Part shown: one piece after another, positions 35,046-44,224 of the stretch
How positions within the stretch are numbered: position 1 is the stretch's first letter
Layout of the letters: every line of letters begins with the position of its first letter
The notes under the pieces: model-generated
Told to the model about the DNA's origin: nothing
Seen by the model: the letters and a program-made list of their open reading frames with translations, nothing else
Databases searched by the model: none
Program-made: the position numbers and the translations under genes
Source of the DNA: Spirochaetaceae bacterium
GTDB taxonomy: Bacteria; Spirochaetota; Spirochaetia; Treponematales; Treponemataceae
Length of the DNA: 64,000 nucleotides
Direction of reading: 5' to 3'
Assembly: GCA_017623685.1 (NCBI GenBank)
Contig: JAGAOP010000060.1
Coordinates: 51,972 to 115,971 of the forward strand

Positions 35046-36035
35046 ATGAAAGCAAAAAGATATTTTGTTTCAATTTTATTATTGGTTTTATTCTGTTTTA
35101 CCTTTACAGGATGTTTTACCACTATGTGGCTATTTGGGCTATTTGATGATGATGATGATGACGTTGAACTTACTGTAGATGATAAAATTACAGTAGATAC
35201 AGGAGTAATGCAAAATGTTGTAAAGATAACTGGTGATGGATTGGGAAAAAGCCATCTAGCAGTTTCACCAGATGGTAAGTCCTTACTGTATATGCAGAAA
35301 ACTGAAAATAGTTCTGTATGGGAATTAATTCTTCTAAAAGATGCATTATCACCAGCAAGAACTCCATTAGGGATAAGAGATCTAAATTCTTTGGGTTGGT
35401 ACAATGATTCTAAAACTTTTATTTATTCTGGATTAGATGGTACAGAAGAGAAATTGATAAGATCATCCACGGCTGGTGGTGGTAAGACATATATTACAAG
35501 GAATACTATAGGTACTGCTGATGGTTGGCCAAGAATTAAGAAGAATAAAATACTATGCCAAACAAAAATAAGTGGTACTATTCAAATTGTTTGCCTAAAT
35601 GATAATGGCACAGAAATAACTATTCTTGTAGAAGGAAAGCAACCGTTTTGGCATCCTACTGAAAATAAATTTGTTTTTGTACAAAATGATAATGCCATTT
35701 GCGAAATGGACTTGAATAGTTATCAAGTTACGGAGTTATATTCTGATAAGGATAGTAAGTTTTTTAGCCCAACTTATTCAATAGATGGAAAATTTATTGT
35801 TTTTACACAGTATGGATCTGTAAATATATCAGCTAATGGTGGAAAGAAAAGTCAAGTAGTTAATAGACATCATCTATTCCTTATTAATAGTGATGGTACA
35901 AATAGAACACAACTAACAAGTGGTAATGTGAATACAATGTATCCTTCTTGGGGACAAAATAATGAGTTATTTTTCATTTCTGATGTTGGTGGAAAAGACG
36001 AAATATGGAAAGCAACTGTTCGCAAAACAAATTAA
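35046..36035 (+). CDS. Lipoprotein with TolB/PD40-type beta-propeller
   Basis: A 329-residue exported lipoprotein. The signal peptide ends in the lipobox FTGC with Cys23, followed by a run of six aspartates at residues 34-39. The rest consists of PD40-like repeats with the pattern SPDGKSLLYMQ, WYNDSKTFIYSG, HPTENKFVFVQNDNAICEMD, SIDGKFIVFTQYG, and a last PSWGQNNELFFISDVGGKDE, giving about six blades. Such propellers usually bind other envelope proteins, as TolB does. GGAGA lies 8 nt before the ATG. The next element is a strong hairpin at 36074. Confidence 0.82.
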   Translation: MKAKRYFVSILLLVLFCFTFTGCFTTMWLFGLFDDDDDDVELTVDDKITVDTGVMQNVVKITGDGLGKSHLAVSPDGKSLLYMQKTENSSVWELILLKDALSPARTPLGIRDLNSLGWYNDSKTFIYSGLDGTEEKLIRSSTAGGGKTYITRNTIGTADGWPRIKKNKILCQTKISGTIQIVCLNDNGTEITILVEGKQPFWHPTENKFVFVQNDNAICEMDLNSYQVTELYSDKDSKFFSPTYSIDGKFIVFTQYGSVNISANGGKKSQVVNRHHLFLINSDGTNRTQLTSGNVNTMYPSWGQNNELFFISDVGGKDEIWKATVRKTN

Positions 36036-36073
36036 GATATTAAATATTTTTTATTTGATTTTCTTTTCAAAAC

Positions 36074-36110
36074 AAAAAAGGTATTAGCTCATTAGAACTA
36101 ATACCTTTTG
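36074..36110 (+). terminator. Terminator after the beta-propeller lipoprotein
   Basis: A perfect 12-bp stem AAAAGGTATTAG (36076-36087) and CTAATACCTTTT (36098-36109) with a 10-nt loop. The T tract is only four bases. Confidence 0.6.
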
Positions 36111-36127
36111 TCAATTGAAGACCTTTT

Positions 36128-36373
36128 ATGGCTTTTTTAGATTCAATCAAATTAATGGAAGAAAATGCAACTTCCAGCCGAAATGTTTGGAATCAACTTG
36201 ATAAAAAAACAAAAACTGAACAAAGTCGGATTCATCAGTTGCAGGTGGAAGCTGAAAAAAGTAAGGCTCGTTTGCAAAAAAGAGGCATTGCAGATAAAAA
36301 TGACCACGACACCAAGCGAAAAAAGAAAAGGTTTCTTAAAACTGATATAATTTTGTTACCACACAAAAACTAA
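36128..36373 (+). pseudogene. Small charged ORF, possibly a fragment of an ABC-F-like gene
   Basis: An 81-residue open frame with codon use like its neighbours. The stretch IHQLQVEAEKSKARLQKRGI followed by ADKNDHDTKRKK resembles the charged inter-domain linker seen in antibiotic-resistance-type ABC-F proteins, where a KKDHDAK-like motif occurs. The similarity stops there and the last 15 residues look unrelated, as expected after a break. No ATPase motifs are nearby. It may instead be a small independent gene. Translation signals are poor (AAGA 9 nt upstream). The assignment is tentative. Confidence 0.35.
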
Positions 36374-36803
36374 ACAGGAGAAAGAAATCTTTGTTTGGCA
36401 TATCATACCTTGAATTTACTCGGTTACAACCGACTCGATTCGTTCCGAGTAAAATATTTACATTAAAGGAATAGCAAGTCAAGATTATTTTGCTACACAA
36501 TTGTGATTAGTACAGCTTCTAAAAATTATAGTTCAGTATCTACAATTTCTTGTTGTTCAAAAATTGATAATCAGCATTATTAATCACATTTTCCAAGAAG
36601 TTTTTCTTTTGAACTGGAATTTATTTACTAAAGATAAGTGTAATATAAGTTATACGTACCTCTTATAAGTGCTGCATATATTGCTTCATGTTATTCAATG
36701 GCCGACAATAAAGATGGCATTGATGCGGAATTATTCTATATTCTTCAGTATTGAAAGCTTGGGTTATATGGTTGACGACCTTCCTAATGGTTCAATTAAG
36801 CCA
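36374..36803. other. Gene-free stretch with nested inverted repeats
   Basis: About 430 bp without a recognisable gene on either strand. It holds TTTACTCGG (36415-36423) pairing with CCGAGTAAA (36445-36453), and inside this a second ACTCG copy (36433-36437) that could pair with the same right arm, plus GGTTacaACC (36422-36431). The rest looks like decayed coding sequence with scattered stops. It follows the possible ABC-F fragment and lies beyond the end of capA. Confidence 0.5.
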
Positions 36804-38264
36804 CTATTTCAGTCTAACCCCAAGTCCTTCTAGTTTAGCAGGATATTCTTCTTTGTAGAGGATTTTCCCATTGTATATTCCAAGTCGCAAAACCATGCTA
36901 TCTGTTCCACCAGGCATTTCTTCCATACCGGGAAATACAAAGTTTCCAAGGGAATAAGCAATAATACTTCCATTATACCATTCAATAGGCTGGAGTACAT
37001 GGGGGTGGGAGCCGAAAATTATGTCTGCCCCAGAATCACATAGACCTTGATAGAAATTTCGTTGAGCAGTACTTGGCTTAAAAACATATTCTTGACCACC
37101 ATGAACATTAATGATAACAAAGCGACCTTGTTCTTTTTCTTTTTTTACAAGGTCAAATATTTCTTCAGATTGCCATAAAATTCCTGGTCGTTGGTCTGTG
37201 GCGGAAGCATCTCTTTTACCGTTAAAGCCAGATTGTTCTACAGGAAATGCCCCACAAGACAAAACAGAAATTTCTAAACCGTTTATGTTTGTTCTGTAAA
37301 ATTCCCTAGCTTCGGCTAAGTTCTTTCCAACTCCAGATGTTGGTATATTGTATTCTTTCAAAGCAGCTAAAGTATCTAAAAAACCTTGTTGCCCATAATC
37401 AAAAGAATGATTATTTGTAAGCATAAGATAGTCAAATCCAGCTTTTTGTAATTCCGGAAGAATCTTTTTGTTGAACTTGAAAGTATAGGTTTTTATTGCT
37501 TTTGCATTACTTCCTGTAATTGCACCTTCTAAGTTTCCAATGGTAAAATCACTATTTTGTAACAAGGGCAGAGTATCTGAAAAGATTTTTTCGGGGCCAT
37601 TATCTGCCATAAGTGTGTATTCAACTCCTCTTGCAACCATTATGTCTCCAACTGCTGCAATAAAAACTGTGTTTTCTTCAGGGAAAAAAGGAGGCTCTTG
37701 TTCTTCTGTGGAAGTTCCAAAAACTGATTCCAACCATGTTAAAAGAGAGTTTTTAAGTTCATCCTTTAAGTCTATACAAAAAAATGCTTGGGCATATTTT
37801 GTTTTCATTAGGTTATAGTTTTGCTCTCCAGCATAAAGCCAATTTGTTGGTAAAGCTTCTTGATTTTCTGGTAAATCATTTTCTGCATAAAGGACGAAAG
37901 AAGATTTGCCATTTTCATCTTGCTGAAGTGTGGGCAAAAATAAGGTCTTTTCCAAAAAATATCTTTTGCAAAGTGGATTTTCTTCGAGGTTCCATAAAGA
38001 ATCTATTGGTCCATGAAGTTCCATTTGTTGAATATGCAATGCCATGGGTATTTCGTCTTTTTCTTCTGTAGAAACAATATTATTTTTGCAAATAAGAATA
38101 AAAGGTTCTGGCAAGGGTATTTTAGAACATAATTTATACAGCGAAGAATCCACCAAAATGGAATATTGAGTGTTATTGGAAATATAAAAATTAATTAAAA
38201 GAATCGTTGATATACCAAATAAAAAACTAACTAAACAAAATAATAGGGGTTTCAAAAATTTCAT
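36804..38264 (-). CDS. CapA/PgsA-type metallophosphatase-fold membrane protein
   Basis: A 486-residue protein with one N-terminal membrane segment (LLFCLVSFLFGISTILLINF) and a large extracytoplasmic part. The PGA_cap (poly-gamma-glutamate capsule, CapA) domain occupies about residues 200-480: AAVGDIMVARGVEY, NSDFTIGNLEGAIT, LTNNHSFDYGQQG, INVHGGQEY and GSHPHVLQPIEWYNG. These histidines and aspartates match the calcineurin-like metal site of the family. The first 170 residues are not recognised. The chosen start at 38264 lies 6 nt after a TATACT; the longer frame to 38357 would cross that promoter. A role in capsule or exopolymer handling is a family-based guess. Confidence 0.82.
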   Translation of the reverse strand: MKFLKPLLFCLVSFLFGISTILLINFYISNNTQYSILVDSSLYKLCSKIPLPEPFILICKNNIVSTEEKDEIPMALHIQQMELHGPIDSLWNLEENPLCKRYFLEKTLFLPTLQQDENGKSSFVLYAENDLPENQEALPTNWLYAGEQNYNLMKTKYAQAFFCIDLKDELKNSLLTWLESVFGTSTEEQEPPFFPEENTVFIAAVGDIMVARGVEYTLMADNGPEKIFSDTLPLLQNSDFTIGNLEGAITGSNAKAIKTYTFKFNKKILPELQKAGFDYLMLTNNHSFDYGQQGFLDTLAALKEYNIPTSGVGKNLAEAREFYRTNINGLEISVLSCGAFPVEQSGFNGKRDASATDQRPGILWQSEEIFDLVKKEKEQGRFVIINVHGGQEYVFKPSTAQRNFYQGLCDSGADIIFGSHPHVLQPIEWYNGSIIAYSLGNFVFPGMEEMPGGTDSMVLRLGIYNGKILYKEEYPAKLEGLGVRLK

Positions 38265-38270
38265 AAAAAC

Positions 38271-38299
38271 AGTATAGCATATTACAGAATGAAGGTTAA
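38271..38299 (-). promoter_or_regulatory. capA-like gene promoter (leaderless geometry)
   Basis: TTAACC (38294-38299), a 17 bp spacer, TATACT (38271-38276), then 6 nt to the ATG at 38264. Confidence 0.55.
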
Positions 38300-38315
38300 T
38301 ATAAGAATATTTTAC

Positions 38316-38345
38316 TTGCGAAAATTGCAATTCTTTCTGTATAAT
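38316..38345 (+). promoter_or_regulatory. Promoter of the envelope gene cluster
   Basis: TTGCGA (38316-38321), an 18 bp spacer, perfect TATAAT (38340-38345). The start codon follows 35 bp later with a GGAGGA ribosome binding site, so this transcript has an ordinary leader. Confidence 0.6.
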
Positions 38346-38380
38346 ATTATGTAGCAAAGTTTTTTTCTTTGGAGGAGATT

Positions 38381-38902
38381 ATGAAAAAAGCTCTTTTTGC
38401 CATTTTATTTTTATTTGTTACAATTAATATTTTTGCTCAGGAAGAATCAACAGACAAAGAAAATAAATCTAATTTATCAGCAACATCAGATAAACTAGAA
38501 CAAGATTTAAAACAACTTGGTCAGGATTTAGCAGAAGGAATGACGCTTTTTGGTAACTGGATAAAGGGCCAAGCAGAATCTGTTACAGCTGACATTGTTG
38601 TTGAACAGGTTAAATTAGGTGTGGTTTTAGAAAAAGACGAAAAAAATAAATTAGTAAAGATTTTATCTCCAGATGGAAAAGAAAGTATTTTTGCTATAAC
38701 TGAGGAAACACAAATTAAAATTCAAGACACAATAGAAGGAATACAAAATCCCTTTGTTGGTGGAAAAAATTCAAAGTATAGCAAGCTAAAAGAAGGCGAT
38801 TGGGTTCAAATTGCATATGAAATTAAAAATTTAGTTAAATCAATTTTACCAGAAAGTGATTCTACAGAAATTATAGCAAACAAAATAGATATTTTGCGAT
38901 AG
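38381..38902 (+). CDS. Exported protein of unknown function
   Basis: A 173-residue protein with a clear signal peptide (MKKALFAILFLFVTINIFAQ, cleavage probably near residue 20). The mature part has a helical, Asp/Glu/Lys-rich first third (SDKLEQDLKQLGQDLAEG) and a beta-rich second half (VEQVKLGVVLEKDEKN, ILSPDGKESIFAITEETQI). I do not recognise a family. The ATG has GGAGGA 5 nt upstream; an in-frame TTG at 38369 lies within that site and is rejected. It leads the cluster with the 912-residue and lipoprotein genes, so an envelope role is likely. Confidence 0.75.
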   Translation: MKKALFAILFLFVTINIFAQEESTDKENKSNLSATSDKLEQDLKQLGQDLAEGMTLFGNWIKGQAESVTADIVVEQVKLGVVLEKDEKNKLVKILSPDGKESIFAITEETQIKIQDTIEGIQNPFVGGKNSKYSKLKEGDWVQIAYEIKNLVKSILPESDSTEIIANKIDILR

Positions 38903-38959
38903 AATTCAAATAATATAAAACTAAACCTTGTTTTCCAAGGTAAAAAACTGGAGCTAAGA

Positions 38960-41698
38960 GTGAAAAATCAAGAACAAGAAATAGTTGAACAACCTAAAAA
39001 AGAAACTCAGGTAACTAAAAAGATTAAAAAACAAAAAAAGCAAAAGAAAAATGTTATTAAATCATTTTTTAAAGCTTTGTTTTGGATTATACTGACTTTA
39101 GTAATAATTTTAGTTGCTTGGTGTATTTTTTCTTTTGCGAATAGACAAGATTCCTTGTCGTTGATTCCTTCAGATTTTTCAGTTTATATTCATACAGATT
39201 CAGCCTGGGAAGCCTTAAATCCTTTGTTAGATTTACAAGCTGCAGAAGTATTACTTTCTACTCCGGAATTTGTTCAGTTGCGACAACCTTTTATGGCTTT
39301 ACGGCAATCTTCTCTACGGGAAAATTATTTTTTTCGGCTTTTAGCTTCTAGACCTGTAGATGTTTCTTTATACATTGGAAGTGAAGAATCTCAAGATTTT
39401 GTTGTGGTTATGGATATGGGAGTTTTTTCTGCAGCAACACGGTTGGCGAAGTTTATTCTTCCTTTAATTTCTATTGAAGGTTTAACCTTTATTCAAGATT
39501 CAAATTCCTATCACTTTGAATATAAAGCTAGCGACATGGTTTTTTACATAAAACCTTATTACAATACAGTGGTTGTGGCAAACAGTTTACCCATGCTAGA
39601 AAAAGCACTGGCTGGCAATAACGATTTAAATTATTCGGAACAGGAAAAGGCTGTTTTAGAAAAAAAAGTTAATGACCCCATAAAAATTGTAATGGATGCT
39701 AGAAGCATTGTTATGTCAGCAGTTTCAGAAGAACCTGTTTTAGTAAAAATTGCTGAAATGCTAAAAAATGAATCTTTAGCTTTGGTATCTTTTGGAATAA
39801 ATGATTCTCAAATTGATTTAAATGCAGATATTCCTTTGGATTTTAATCCAGAGATGCAAGAAGATGAAAAACTTAAAGGTATGATTTCTGTTTTGGAACA
39901 AAACTCTAGAATGCCTCTTTTGCTTTCTAGAATGAGTAATATTGTTCAGTACTACACTTTGATAAATGCTGGTTCATTAGAAGAATTAAAAACAGCTGTT
40001 TTTCCTCTTATGCCTGCAAATGTGGAAATTGATTCAATTTGGGAAAAAGCAAATTCCATGTGTAAAGCTTTTTTCAAAATCAGTTTAGAAGATATTATTT
40101 TTTCTTGGACAGGAAGAGAATGTGCCGCCATTGGCATAGAAGGTTTAAATTCACCTGTTTTTGTGTTGCAAATTAAAGATGAGGAACGACGGAAAGATGT
40201 TTTTGAGAATGTGCTTTCTTCCATAATTTTGAAAGATGATACCAGTCTGATTCTAAATGGGGTTCGTTTACCAAAAATATCCTTACCTTCTTTTTTTCAT
40301 AATTTGTTAAGGATTTTCAATGTGAATATTCCTAGTCCATATTACATGGTGCATGAAGGTTTTATTTATTTTTCTGAATCTCCAGAAGCCCTTTCTGTAA
40401 TTTATACTTCTTCTTTAGGTGGAAATAGAATTTCAACTAATCCCAACTGGAAGGCAGTTTCCGAAGAACAAAATATGGAATCTACTGTAAGTCTTTTCTA
40501 TGATCTAGAACGCAGTCGCCCATTCTTTTTGCGTGCCGATAATGCTTTGTCTAAAGTTTTAGAACTATATTCAATTGGGCGAGGGGATATTCGCATTAAA
40601 GATTCTGTTTTAAGTTTGCAGTTATCTGTTGCAGCAAGACGAACAGGACAGTTGCGAATGATTTCTGGTTTTCCTATGGTTTTAGAAGGCAAAAGCCAAC
40701 AGTTGCAACTGGAAAAAGCTGAAAAGCCACAAAATATCTTTTGGGTAGAAAATGAAACAACCATTAAGGCAATGAATTTTTTGAGTATGCAAATTACAAA
40801 ACGGGAAATGCCTTCTTCTATTTGGATTACTGCTGTAAATAAATCCAAGGACGCTAAAGGGGTAATATGGGTTGTAAATCGAGATGGAGCAGTATTCCTT
40901 TTAGATAATCAATTAGAAACAGTTACAGGTTTCCCTATCTTGTTGGATTCTTCCCCTACAGCAGCTCCTACAGCCATGTCAGAAGGTATAGTTATTCCTT
41001 TAGCAGATAAAACTCTTTGCCAAGTGTCTGTCAGTGGAAAAGTAACAGTTTTTCCACAAGTAAATTTATCTGGAACAGTAATGTCACCTGCCACAGTTTT
41101 AAAAAATTCTTTAGGTAAAGAATTAATTGCTTTTTATGACAAGAGTTTCATGGGAAAAATTTATTTACTTGATGGACAAGAAAGGTCCCCATTTTCTGTC
41201 TATGGAATTGCTTTTGGTTCTCCAGCCTTGTTAGAAACAGAAGACACTTCTTACACAGCTTTTGTAACTCAAGCGGGACGACTTTCTATTTGGAACAATA
41301 AACCAGATTTAGCTTCTTATCCAAGGGAAGTAAACTTGAATAATATGTTCCATACAAACGTAATTACTAACGGAAAGTACTTTTTTGCACTTTCTGATGA
41401 TGGAACAATTTATAGAATTACAACTGATGGGGAAATTCTTTCTGTAAAGATTCCAAACGCTACTGCAAAAGAAGCAACATTAACTGTTTGTGATTCAAAT
41501 CACAATGAAATATTTAATATTTTTGTTAGCGTTGATGGTAATTTAATTTACGGATTTAATGAAAACTTAGAGTTATTAAATGGTTTTCCTCTTGCTGGAA
41601 ACGGAACCCCAGTGTTTGCAGATGTAAACGGAGATGGCAGCACTGATTGTTTTGTATTAACAATCGACAATAAACTTAATGCCTGGAATTTGAGGTGA
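38960..41698 (+). CDS. Large membrane-anchored protein, DUF3352-like with C-terminal propeller repeats
   Basis: 912 residues starting from a GTG with GGAG upstream. A lysine-rich cytoplasmic head (KKIKKQKKQKKN) precedes a single membrane helix (ALFWIILTLVIILVAWCIFS, about 39-58). The next 550 residues resemble the DUF3352 pattern (LSLIPSDFSVYIHTDSAWEA; MPLLLSRMSN). The last third is beta-rich, with repeated strands (VNRDGAVFLLDNQLETVTGF; NGTPVFADVNGDGSTDCF) like PQQ/FG-GAP propellers, the final one having a calcium-loop-like DVNGDGSTD. The bulk of the protein is probably periplasmic. Function is unknown; a scaffolding or surveillance role in the envelope is speculation. Confidence 0.72.
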   Translation: MKNQEQEIVEQPKKETQVTKKIKKQKKQKKNVIKSFFKALFWIILTLVIILVAWCIFSFANRQDSLSLIPSDFSVYIHTDSAWEALNPLLDLQAAEVLLSTPEFVQLRQPFMALRQSSLRENYFFRLLASRPVDVSLYIGSEESQDFVVVMDMGVFSAATRLAKFILPLISIEGLTFIQDSNSYHFEYKASDMVFYIKPYYNTVVVANSLPMLEKALAGNNDLNYSEQEKAVLEKKVNDPIKIVMDARSIVMSAVSEEPVLVKIAEMLKNESLALVSFGINDSQIDLNADIPLDFNPEMQEDEKLKGMISVLEQNSRMPLLLSRMSNIVQYYTLINAGSLEELKTAVFPLMPANVEIDSIWEKANSMCKAFFKISLEDIIFSWTGRECAAIGIEGLNSPVFVLQIKDEERRKDVFENVLSSIILKDDTSLILNGVRLPKISLPSFFHNLLRIFNVNIPSPYYMVHEGFIYFSESPEALSVIYTSSLGGNRISTNPNWKAVSEEQNMESTVSLFYDLERSRPFFLRADNALSKVLELYSIGRGDIRIKDSVLSLQLSVAARRTGQLRMISGFPMVLEGKSQQLQLEKAEKPQNIFWVENETTIKAMNFLSMQITKREMPSSIWITAVNKSKDAKGVIWVVNRDGAVFLLDNQLETVTGFPILLDSSPTAAPTAMSEGIVIPLADKTLCQVSVSGKVTVFPQVNLSGTVMSPATVLKNSLGKELIAFYDKSFMGKIYLLDGQERSPFSVYGIAFGSPALLETEDTSYTAFVTQAGRLSIWNNKPDLASYPREVNLNNMFHTNVITNGKYFFALSDDGTIYRITTDGEILSVKIPNATAKEATLTVCDSNHNEIFNIFVSVDGNLIYGFNENLELLNGFPLAGNGTPVFADVNGDGSTDCFVLTIDNKLNAWNLR

Positions 41699-41702
41699 AA
41701 AA

Positions 41703-42785
41703 ATGAAAAAGATATTATTTATTGGATTACTTGTTTTATTTTTAGTTTCATGTACTTCGATTCAAGAAGATGTGATGATTTCAAGTATTCCTCAGGAACA
41801 AGCTGTAGAAATTTCAAAAATAGAAGAAAAAATCGCAAATATGGATGCTTCTTTTATTTTAGAAAAAAATATTCCCACAGAAAAGGATTTTCTTCAAATT
41901 CATAAAAGTATTCAACAAGCTATGGGCGACATAAACCTTATGACAGCAGCTCAGGCAAGGTTACTTGCTCTTGAAGGTCGAGTTTATTTTGCAGAAGGCC
42001 AAAAAAATAAAGCTAAAGATTGTTATTTAACAGCTGAATCCACTTATAAAGGGGATGTTCAAACAGTAATTTTAGGTAGTCGGTTAGGGCTAGTTGAAAA
42101 CATGGAAAGCCAACGAACTGTAGCTACTGACAAACCCTTAATTTTATTAGAATCAGCTATTCAATCCTTTTCTAAAGGAAATTATGTGGAAGCAGTAGCA
42201 AAATTCGATGAAGCCTTTATCAGCTTAGAAGACTTTTATCAGCAAGCCTATGGTGAAGTAAGAAACCAAGCTTGGAAAATGCGAAATATAGATTCTTCTG
42301 ATAACGCTGATATCTTAGGAAAAGAAAAAATCACTCTGATGGAAACTCTCCTTTTGACTCAGGCAAACACAGATTTTTTATTCAACTTTGTTGGTTCAAA
42401 AAAGTTAAGCAATAATGAATTGTTTTCAAAGGTTTTAGGAAGTGGCTTACTTGAAGCTACAAATCCTACAGTTTCTGATTCTGCAACAAAAAATTTAGAA
42501 AAAGATACATATCTTACAAGAATACTTGCTGCTAGATTTTTGTGGAATTTACGAAAAAGTAGATTTGTAAATGATTCAAAATCCTATGCAAAAGAATTTG
42601 AAGCCGCTGGATTTTCACCAATAAATGATGTGGCAGTTGATAATCAAGATTTTGACGCAGTAGTTGGTTGTGTGGAAAATGAAATTATGGAACTTGTTGA
42701 TGGCATAAATTTTTATCCAGAAGAAACAATAGAAGGGATAGAATTTAAAACTTGTCTTGATAAACTTAAGAAAGTTGTAAGATAA
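41703..42785 (+). CDS. Lipoprotein with helical repeats, unknown function
   Basis: 360 residues with a lipoprotein signal whose lipobox is LVSC (Cys17). The mature protein is almost all helical, with TPR-like pieces (AQARLLALEGRVYFAEGQ and KAKDCYLTAESTYKG; ILLESAIQSFSKGNYVEAVA, then KFDEAFISLEDF). It begins 4 nt after the large protein and so is co-translated with it. Together these genes probably form one envelope assembly; no family name was recognised. Confidence 0.75.
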   Translation: MKKILFIGLLVLFLVSCTSIQEDVMISSIPQEQAVEISKIEEKIANMDASFILEKNIPTEKDFLQIHKSIQQAMGDINLMTAAQARLLALEGRVYFAEGQKNKAKDCYLTAESTYKGDVQTVILGSRLGLVENMESQRTVATDKPLILLESAIQSFSKGNYVEAVAKFDEAFISLEDFYQQAYGEVRNQAWKMRNIDSSDNADILGKEKITLMETLLLTQANTDFLFNFVGSKKLSNNELFSKVLGSGLLEATNPTVSDSATKNLEKDTYLTRILAARFLWNLRKSRFVNDSKSYAKEFEAAGFSPINDVAVDNQDFDAVVGCVENEIMELVDGINFYPEETIEGIEFKTCLDKLKKVVR

Positions 42786-42915
42786 ATGATGGCTTATTTT
42801 TAAGTTTTCCTAAAGAAACTAGGGTGGTTTTCAAAGAAAAAAATAGTAGTCTGTTTAATAATTTTTTTGTATACTTATTATAAGAGAAAATGTTTTTTGC
42901 TAGGAGGATGGTTTT

Positions 42916-43596
42916 ATGTTTGATGTATATTATTTAATTTTTGTAGTTCCAGCACTAATTTTATCTATATGGGCACAATATAAGGTTAAGTCTACTTTTT
43001 CAAAATATTCCCAAGAAACTAATGCTAGAGGCATAAAGGGGGCACAAGCGGCGGCCTATCTTTTAAAAGTAAATAATATTACTGATGTTAAAATTGAGCC
43101 AATTTCCGGAAGTTTAACAGACCATTATAGCCCTACAGAAAAAATATTAAGACTTTCAGAGCCTGTATATGCACAACCTACAATTGCTGCTGTTGGAGTG
43201 GCTGCTCATGAAACAGGACATGCAATTCAACACGCTACAAATTATGGTCCTTTGGTCTTACGTAGTGCTTTAGTTCCAGTTGCAAATATAGGGTCTGCAG
43301 CAGGACCTATTCTGGCTGTTTTAGGAATTGCCCTTAGTTTTGGATTTTTAACAAATATTGGTTTGCTTTTATTTGCTGCATCTGTGCTATTTTATATTGT
43401 AACATTACCTGTGGAGTTTAATGCTTCAAATAGAGCTCTGAAAATATTAGCAAAAACAGGTACCTTATCTGAAGAAGAACTAAAAGGGGTTAAAAAAGTT
43501 TTGTCTGCAGCCGCAATGACTTATGTTGCATCTGCCCTTACGGCTATTGGTAACTTGTTACGAATGATTTTTTTAAGCAAAAATCGTCGAAATTAA
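42916..43596 (+). CDS. Membrane zinc metallopeptidase (Zn_peptidase_2, YugP-like)
   Basis: A 226-residue membrane protein. An N-terminal helix is followed by a cytoplasmic stretch with KGAQAAAYLLKVNNITDVKI, then VGVAAHETGHAIQHATNYG with the HETGH zinc site near residue 98, and two or three further membrane helices near 115-165. The later VEFNASNRALKIL supplies the third ligand (Glu) region. These are the family marks of neutral zinc peptidases of the YugP type. Substrate unknown. It has a strong AGGAGGA ribosome binding site before the ATG. Confidence 0.85.
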   Translation: MFDVYYLIFVVPALILSIWAQYKVKSTFSKYSQETNARGIKGAQAAAYLLKVNNITDVKIEPISGSLTDHYSPTEKILRLSEPVYAQPTIAAVGVAAHETGHAIQHATNYGPLVLRSALVPVANIGSAAGPILAVLGIALSFGFLTNIGLLLFAASVLFYIVTLPVEFNASNRALKILAKTGTLSEEELKGVKKVLSAAAMTYVASALTAIGNLLRMIFLSKNRRN

Positions 43597-43619
43597 CAAA
43601 TTTTCTTAATTATAGCAAC

Positions 43620-44087
43620 CTAAAAACTATAACCTGCTCCCACACCCATGGCCCAACTAAAAGGTTCATCGGCACCAAAAACGTATTCAAGATTTAGTTT
43701 TGGTTCAATGTAGGTTCCTCCACTAGTAATTCGCCAACCAAAGGAAGCTCCTGCAGAAAGATTTCTTGTAGAAACGTTATTTACCTTAGAAAATTTTCCA
43801 CCAAGGGAGCCCTCTGCAAATAGTCCTGCAAAAGGATATAAACGTGCAAAAGCTGTGGGAGTTGCAATATATTTTGTTTCAAAATCAGATTCACCAGCGA
43901 TTCTTAATCCTAAACTAAAAATTGTTAAAGGATTAAATTCGATATTTAAGCTACCTGAAACCGAGGGATCTACGTTGCTTCCCATATTCATATCAATGGA
44001 ACCTCCCACTGATATTCCAGAAGCACTCAAAAGTGCTGTTCCAGTTAAAGCAAAAAAGCAAGTTAAAAAGATAATTTTTTTGCTCAT
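43620..44087 (-). CDS. Exported beta-rich outer-membrane-type protein
   Basis: 155 residues with a signal peptide (FLTCFFALTGTALLSASG, cleavage near residue 22). The mature part alternates polar and hydrophobic residues with many glycines (SVGGSIDMNMGSNVD, NPLTIFSLGLRIAGES) and ends in WAMGVGAGYSF, with a terminal aromatic residue like outer-membrane beta-barrels. GGAGGTG lies 7 nt before the ATG at 44087; the longer frame to 44150 is not needed. It is convergent with the zinc peptidase gene. The small size suggests an eight-strand barrel. Confidence 0.72.
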   Translation of the reverse strand: MSKKIIFLTCFFALTGTALLSASGISVGGSIDMNMGSNVDPSVSGSLNIEFNPLTIFSLGLRIAGESDFETKYIATPTAFARLYPFAGLFAEGSLGGKFSKVNNVSTRNLSAGASFGWRITSGGTYIEPKLNLEYVFGADEPFSWAMGVGAGYSF

Positions 44088-44224
44088 AATTTTCACCTCC
44101 AAGAAATAGATTATAAAATTAGAAATAATTCTATATTTAAAAATCGGCAAATATAAAGATTTGTTTATATATTATCTATTCTACTTTACTCAAATAAAAT
44201 TTTTATGCTAATATTATTTCGATT

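Noticed and set aside
36415..36453. Integron attC site
   Set aside because: There is a foldable structure with GTTACAAC-like sequence, but the paired core sites of attC are not clearly present and no integrase or cassette array is in the window.
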